A stretch of 26,110 nt of DNA. Source: Candidatus Omnitrophota bacterium. Lineage in GTDB: Bacteria; Omnitrophota; Gorgyraeia; B26-G9. Below the pieces are notes generated by a model. It was not told where the DNA came from, did not search any database, and saw only the letters and a list, made by a program, of their open reading frames with translations. A program made the translations under genes and the position numbers. This document shows, piece after piece, positions 22,686 to 26,110 of the stretch (positions are counted from its first letter, which is position 1; each line of letters opens with the position of its first letter). The stretch is from contig JAKLQT010000261.1 of NCBI GenBank assembly GCA_022013205.1, positions 1-26,110 of the forward strand, in the 5' to 3' direction.

Positions 22686-23865
22686 TGCCAATAAACTCCG
22701 AAATCATTTTCATATCTTTGTCGCCGCGTCCTGATAAGCATAATACAACAAGCGCGTTTTTTTTTATTTTTTTTGACGCTTTTTTTAAATAAGCAATCGC
22801 GTGAGCGGATTCAAGGGCGGGGATTATACCCTCGGTTTCACTGAGAAGCCTTAACCCCTCTACCGCTTCCCTGTCCCCAACCGAAACATATCTGGCCCTT
22901 TTTGTCTTTTTGTAAAAAGCATGTTCAGGCCCAACACCCGGATAATCAAGGCCCGCGGATATCGAATGGGCGATTTCTATCTGTCCGTCTTTGGTTTGAA
23001 GCAGATAGCTTTTGCTGCCGTGGAGTATGCCTGGGCTTCCGTGAGTTAGAGTTGCCGCGTGCTTATGTGTTTTAATTCCGTATCCGGCGGCCTCTACACC
23101 GATAAATTCTACGCTTTTGTCATTATAAAACGGGTGAAAGAGCCCGATAGCATTACTGCCTCCTCCTACACACGCGATCAGGTGATCAGGAAGCCGATGT
23201 TCGATTCGCAATATTTGTCTCCTGGCCTCGTTGCCGATTACAGATTGAAAATCCCGCACCATCATCGGGTAAGGATGCGGCCCGACTACAGAGCCGATAA
23301 TGTAATGTGTGCTCTTTACAGTAGTTACCCAATTACGCATTGCCTCGTTTGTGGCGTCTTTGAGAGTTCTACTTCCTGAATTAACGCTGGTGACTTTAGC
23401 GCCTAAAAGACGCATTCTAAAAACATTCAGAGATTGCCTGGCGATGTCTTCTTCTCCCATAAATATCTCACATTTAAGGCCGAATTGCGCCGCGGCAACA
23501 GCAGTGGCAACTCCGTGCTGCCCGGCTCCGGTTTCAGCGATTACCCGCTTCTTTTTCATCTTAAGGCATAACAGGGCCTGCGCGAGTGTATTATTTATTT
23601 TATGAGCACCCGTATGCAGCAGATCCTCCCTCTTAAGATAGAGCTTTATTCCAAGATATTTGCTTAATCTGGAGGCAAAGTATAAAGGGGTTTCTCTGCC
23701 GGCAAACTCTTTTAGATAATAGTCCAGTTTCTTTTTGAACCGGCCGCTCTTTTGGGATTGCCTGTAAACAGTTTCTAATCTCTCAAGCGCGTTTATCAGA
23801 GTTTCCGGTACATATCTGCCGCCAAAATCTCCAAAATAGCCCTTTTTGTCCGGGTATAAAGGCAT
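22678..23865 (-). CDS. trpB: Tryptophan synthase beta chain
   Basis: PLP enzyme joining indole and serine to tryptophan, 395 residues. It opens with the classic GYFGDFGGRYVPETL. The Schiff-base lysine is K89 in HTGAHKIN, E111 lies in AETGAGQHG, and the phosphate-binding GGGSNA is at 234-239. These mark the TrpB1 type that pairs with TrpA. The ATG at 23863-23865 shares one base with the stop of the preceding SPOR gene (TAATG), so the trp genes and the SPOR gene are translated as a coupled unit. No key residue is missing. Confidence 0.98.
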   Translation of the reverse strand: MPLYPDKKGYFGDFGGRYVPETLINALERLETVYRQSQKSGRFKKKLDYYLKEFAGRETPLYFASRLSKYLGIKLYLKREDLLHTGAHKINNTLAQALLCLKMKKKRVIAETGAGQHGVATAVAAAQFGLKCEIFMGEEDIARQSLNVFRMRLLGAKVTSVNSGSRTLKDATNEAMRNWVTTVKSTHYIIGSVVGPHPYPMMVRDFQSVIGNEARRQILRIEHRLPDHLIACVGGGSNAIGLFHPFYNDKSVEFIGVEAAGYGIKTHKHAATLTHGSPGILHGSKSYLLQTKDGQIEIAHSISAGLDYPGVGPEHAFYKKTKRARYVSVGDREAVEGLRLLSETEGIIPALESAHAIAYLKKASKKIKKNALVVLCLSGRGDKDMKMISEFIGND

Positions 23866-24716
23866 TAACGTTTCAACTCCTTAATAAAAGAATCTTTTAT
23901 ATTAGTTTTTTTTCTGAATATTTCATTAAACTCTTTGGCCTCATTAAGAGTATCGTACGCGCCGACATTTATCTTGAAATATGCTTTTTTCTTCTCTTTA
24001 TCCCTGTAAATTGTATCAATCATTACAAGATACCCCTGTTTTTTCAGGGCATTTACAAAATGCCTTGCCGCCTCTTCATCAGCATATTCAGCAGCCTGTA
24101 TCGTGTATCTTTTCCTTGTTATTGCCTCCGGCTGCGGGCCTGGGAGATTTTTTACTACCTCGGCCTTAGCAGGTTCTGACTTTACGCTAGGGGCCTCTTC
24201 AAAATTTATCCGCGTTTGGGAAGCATCATTTACCGGGGCAGTTGCCGGCCTTAAACTTTTCATGACCATAAATATAACGAAAATCAAAAAAACGATCAAG
24301 AGAATAATAAACTTTTCAGGCATACGGTTTAAGATTAAATCCGCCAGTCTTTCCCTGATATTGATCAGTTTCCGTTTCTGTATTAATTTTACTTTCAGGC
24401 GCTCTTTCTGGTTTATTGACATTTTCAGCTTATCCTCAAGGCTTGAAATGGCCTGTTTCAGTGTATTGATCTCTTCCGCAATGCCCGGCTGCAGCAAATC
24501 CTTATTATTAAATAAATCAGCGGGTTTTTCTTTTTTCTCTTGAGCTGTATATGTTTTTTTTTGATCCGGGTACAGCTTTTTCATTATATCTTTTTCCGTG
24601 ATTTTAGGCTGCTGAGCTATTTCTTCCTGAACTTCCTTTTTGGATTGCCCGTAAAGTTTACTCTTAATATCTTTTTCCGAAATACTGGCATGATTTTTTC
24701 TTTTGTGTCTCTTCAT
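23865..24716 (-). CDS. SPOR-domain inner-membrane protein
   Basis: SPOR domains bind peptidoglycan stripped of stem peptides, usually at division sites. The protein is 283 residues. Its cytoplasmic N-terminal part is basic and holds two copies of a short motif, SEKDIKSKLYG (13-23) and TEKDIMKKLYP (40-50). A coiled coil spans about 80-128 and one membrane segment about 135-153 (FIILLIVFLIFVIFMVM). A linker with Pro and Ala precedes the C-terminal SPOR domain (about 201-281, YTIQAAEYADEEAARHF to YFKINVGAYDTLNEA). The ATG at 24714-24716 has AGAGGG five bases upstream. Its place between trpF and trpB, coupled to trpB, is unusual. The N-terminal motif pair may be a docking site, but I do not recognise it. 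Confidence 0.88.
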   Translation of the reverse strand: MKRHKRKNHASISEKDIKSKLYGQSKKEVQEEIAQQPKITEKDIMKKLYPDQKKTYTAQEKKEKPADLFNNKDLLQPGIAEEINTLKQAISSLEDKLKMSINQKERLKVKLIQKRKLINIRERLADLILNRMPEKFIILLIVFLIFVIFMVMKSLRPATAPVNDASQTRINFEEAPSVKSEPAKAEVVKNLPGPQPEAITRKRYTIQAAEYADEEAARHFVNALKKQGYLVMIDTIYRDKEKKKAYFKINVGAYDTLNEAKEFNEIFRKKTNIKDSFIKELKR

Positions 24717-24738
24717 AATGGCCCTCTTTTATGGCTGC

Positions 24739-25362
24739 TTAAATTTGCAGCAATTTTACTTGCTTAATTAGATCCCTCATTTTTTTTAAATTCTTTTTCC
24801 CCGGACTTCTCTCTATAGAACTGGAAACATCAAACGCAAACGGATGTAAAGTATTTGCGATTTTCCGCCAGTTTTTTTCGTTAATGCCGCCTGAGATTAT
24901 CACCGGCCTTTTAAAACGCGTATTTCTCAGCAAGTTATAAGAAAACGTATATCCTGTGCCTCCGTAGACATCCTTTGAGTAAGAATCAAGTAAGTAAGCA
25001 TGAGCATGGTTATAGTTTTTGATTGCGTTAATGCTGTATTTATCTTTAATTCTAAATGCCTTTATTATTTTACAATATTTTTGAAAAAAAGCACAATACT
25101 TATCAGTTTCTTCTCCGTGAAACTGTAATGTGTCAAGGCCGCATTCTTTGATTATCCGCAGCACATCAGCCTTATCGGCATTGACAAATACCCCGACCCT
25201 GGCTATGAACCGAGGTACGCGCTTTATAATCTGCTTTGCGGCTTTTGGGTTTATCTTCCGCGGGCTCTTTGCGAATATAAAACCTAAAGCATCAGCCCCG
25301 TATTCGCAGGCCTTGAGCGCGTCAACAGCATTAGTGATACCGCAGATCTTAATTTTCAGCAT
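24739..25362 (-). CDS. trpF: Phosphoribosylanthranilate isomerase
   Basis: Third step of the tryptophan branch, an Amadori rearrangement in a TIM barrel. About 207 residues from ATG 25360-25362. With this start the general base and acid fall at C7 (KICGIT) and D126 (YLLDSYSK), the same numbers as in the Thermotoga enzyme, which supports it over the upstream GTG at 25383. LQFHGEE, GGTG and the phosphate-binding SGGI motif are present. It overlaps the trpC stop by 14 bases. A 22-bp gap separates it from the SPOR gene. Confidence 0.95.
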   Translation of the reverse strand: MLKIKICGITNAVDALKACEYGADALGFIFAKSPRKINPKAAKQIIKRVPRFIARVGVFVNADKADVLRIIKECGLDTLQFHGEETDKYCAFFQKYCKIIKAFRIKDKYSINAIKNYNHAHAYLLDSYSKDVYGGTGYTFSYNLLRNTRFKRPVIISGGINEKNWRKIANTLHPFAFDVSSSIERSPGKKNLKKMRDLIKQVKLLQI

Positions 25363-26110
25363 TTTCTTTGCCCAATAACTCACGGATTTTCAAAGGGATA
25401 TTCCTCGCCCTTACAATACCTTCTCCAATCAGCACAGAGTTAATCTTAAGCTTTTTTAAAAAAAGTATATCTGCCGGGGAATTTATTCCGCTTTCGCTTA
25501 TCACAGTCATTTTCGCGGGAATTTTTGCGTATAGCTGCTTTGTGGTTTTCAGATCCACAGAGAAATCCTCCAGGTTCCTGTTGTTTATGCCAATGATTCG
25601 TGCGGATCTAAAATCGATTTTTTCAAGATCAACAGGGTTATGGATCTCAATTATCGCGTTCATTTTTAATTTATGTGTCAGGGCAAGCAGCTCGCGAAGC
25701 AATTTCTCACTTAAGACGGCCGCAATCAGTAAAATCGCGTCAGCACCTTGATATAAAGACTCATACACCTGATATGCATCGATTATGAAATCCTTGCGCA
25801 GGATGGGAATGTTGACGCTATTTTTCACTAGTGCTAAATCACTTAGTTTGCCTTTAAAATGAACATCTGTTAATACGGATATCGCGTGCAACCCTTCTTT
25901 TTCGTAAATCTTAGCGGTTTTAGCCAGATCTAAATCCTTATTTAAGTATCCTTTTGAAGGCGAAGCGATCTTAAGCTCACCGATATATGTAAGCGTTCCT
26001 TTTTTTGTAATGCCCTTTTTAAAATCTCTGGTATAGATTTTTTTATTGCTGATCCTCTTTTTTAGTTCAGCCATAGGCAAAATCTTTTTTGCTTTTTTTA
26101 TTTCAAGTGA
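25349..26110 (-). CDS. trpC: Indole-3-glycerol-phosphate synthase, 5' end cut by window edge
   Basis: Ring-closure step of tryptophan synthesis. The frame is open from the stop at 25349 to the right edge. The segment before the internal TTG at 26080 reads SLEIKKAKKILPMAELKKRI, typical of the family's N-terminal helix, so the true start lies beyond the window and the TTG is not the start. Catalytic motifs are all visible: GELKIASPSKG (the catalytic Glu and Lys), ILRKDF, AIIEIHN, IGINNRNL and ISESGI. Only the first few residues are missing. trpE, trpG and trpD may lie further upstream, outside the window. Confidence 0.96.
   Translation of the reverse strand, partial: SLEIKKAKKILPMAELKKRISNKKIYTRDFKKGITKKGTLTYIGELKIASPSKGYLNKDLDLAKTAKIYEKEGLHAISVLTDVHFKGKLSDLALVKNSVNIPILRKDFIIDAYQVYESLYQGADAILLIAAVLSEKLLRELLALTHKLKMNAIIEIHNPVDLEKIDFRSARIIGINNRNLEDFSVDLKTTKQLYAKIPAKMTVISESGINSPADILFLKKLKINSVLIGEGIVRARNIPLKIRELLGKENAEN

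Noticed and set aside
26078..26080. TTG as the trpC start
   Set aside because: The frame is open to the window edge and upstream residues fit the family's N-terminal helix, so the real start is outside the window.

Overview
The window reads as a chromosomal segment of a Gram-negative bacterium with type IV pilus and type II secretion machinery, moderately AT-rich, with tightly packed and often overlapping genes. Almost everything is on the minus strand. I see no tRNA, rRNA, CRISPR array, insertion-sequence transposase or phage gene. Gene content, repeat-laden spacers and a strange insertion in a prepilin leader suggest an uncultured lineage in or near the PVC group, with Omnitrophota (OP3) my best guess. 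That is an inference from style (about 0.5) and not from a marker gene.

Layout by increasing coordinate. (1) 1-11500, minus strand, transcribed right to left: aspartokinase (lysC), citramalate synthase (cimA), valyl-tRNA synthetase (valS), NadC, a PilT ATPase, UvrB, BirA and type III pantothenate kinase (coaX, cut by the left edge). This links the aspartate/isoleucine and NAD/CoA/biotin cofactor genes with DNA repair and a pilus motor. (2) 11501-12168 is a regulatory spacer. It holds the lysC promoter, a complete small transcription unit for a 42-residue membrane protein (promoter, leader hairpin, Shine-Dalgarno, ORF, terminator), and the divergent promoter of a second pilT. (3) 12169-13209, plus strand: the second PilT. 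(4) 13226-16956, minus strand: a FIST-domain sensor, a GAF histidine kinase and a REC-GGDDF response regulator, apparently one signalling operon, convergent with pilT2. (5) 16957-17442 is a genomic scar: a decayed GxxExxY-family gene split by a palindromic element. (6) 17443-21867, minus strand: gspE, gspF, gspG, gspH and gspI of a type II secretion or pilus-like system. (7) 21887-26110, minus strand: trpC (cut by the right edge), trpF, a SPOR-domain membrane protein, trpB and trpA. The whole trpC-to-gspI stretch is co-directional and closely spaced, so a trp-gsp operon is possible.

Points most worth a second look: a 148-bp element with 14-bp inverted termini, inserted in frame at the prepilin cleavage motif of GspH, so that a 50-residue leader extension carries a second pseudo-cleavage site; the palindrome-interrupted GxxExxY pseudogene; an Asp-to-Asn change at a conserved catalytic position of aspartokinase; a frameshift in an A9 run of trpA with an intact downstream frame; a MerR-style promoter (20-bp spacer holding a perfect palindrome) ahead of pilT2; the 42-residue membrane protein; and 7-9 bp micro-tandem repeats in spacers, one of which sits in frame inside valS.
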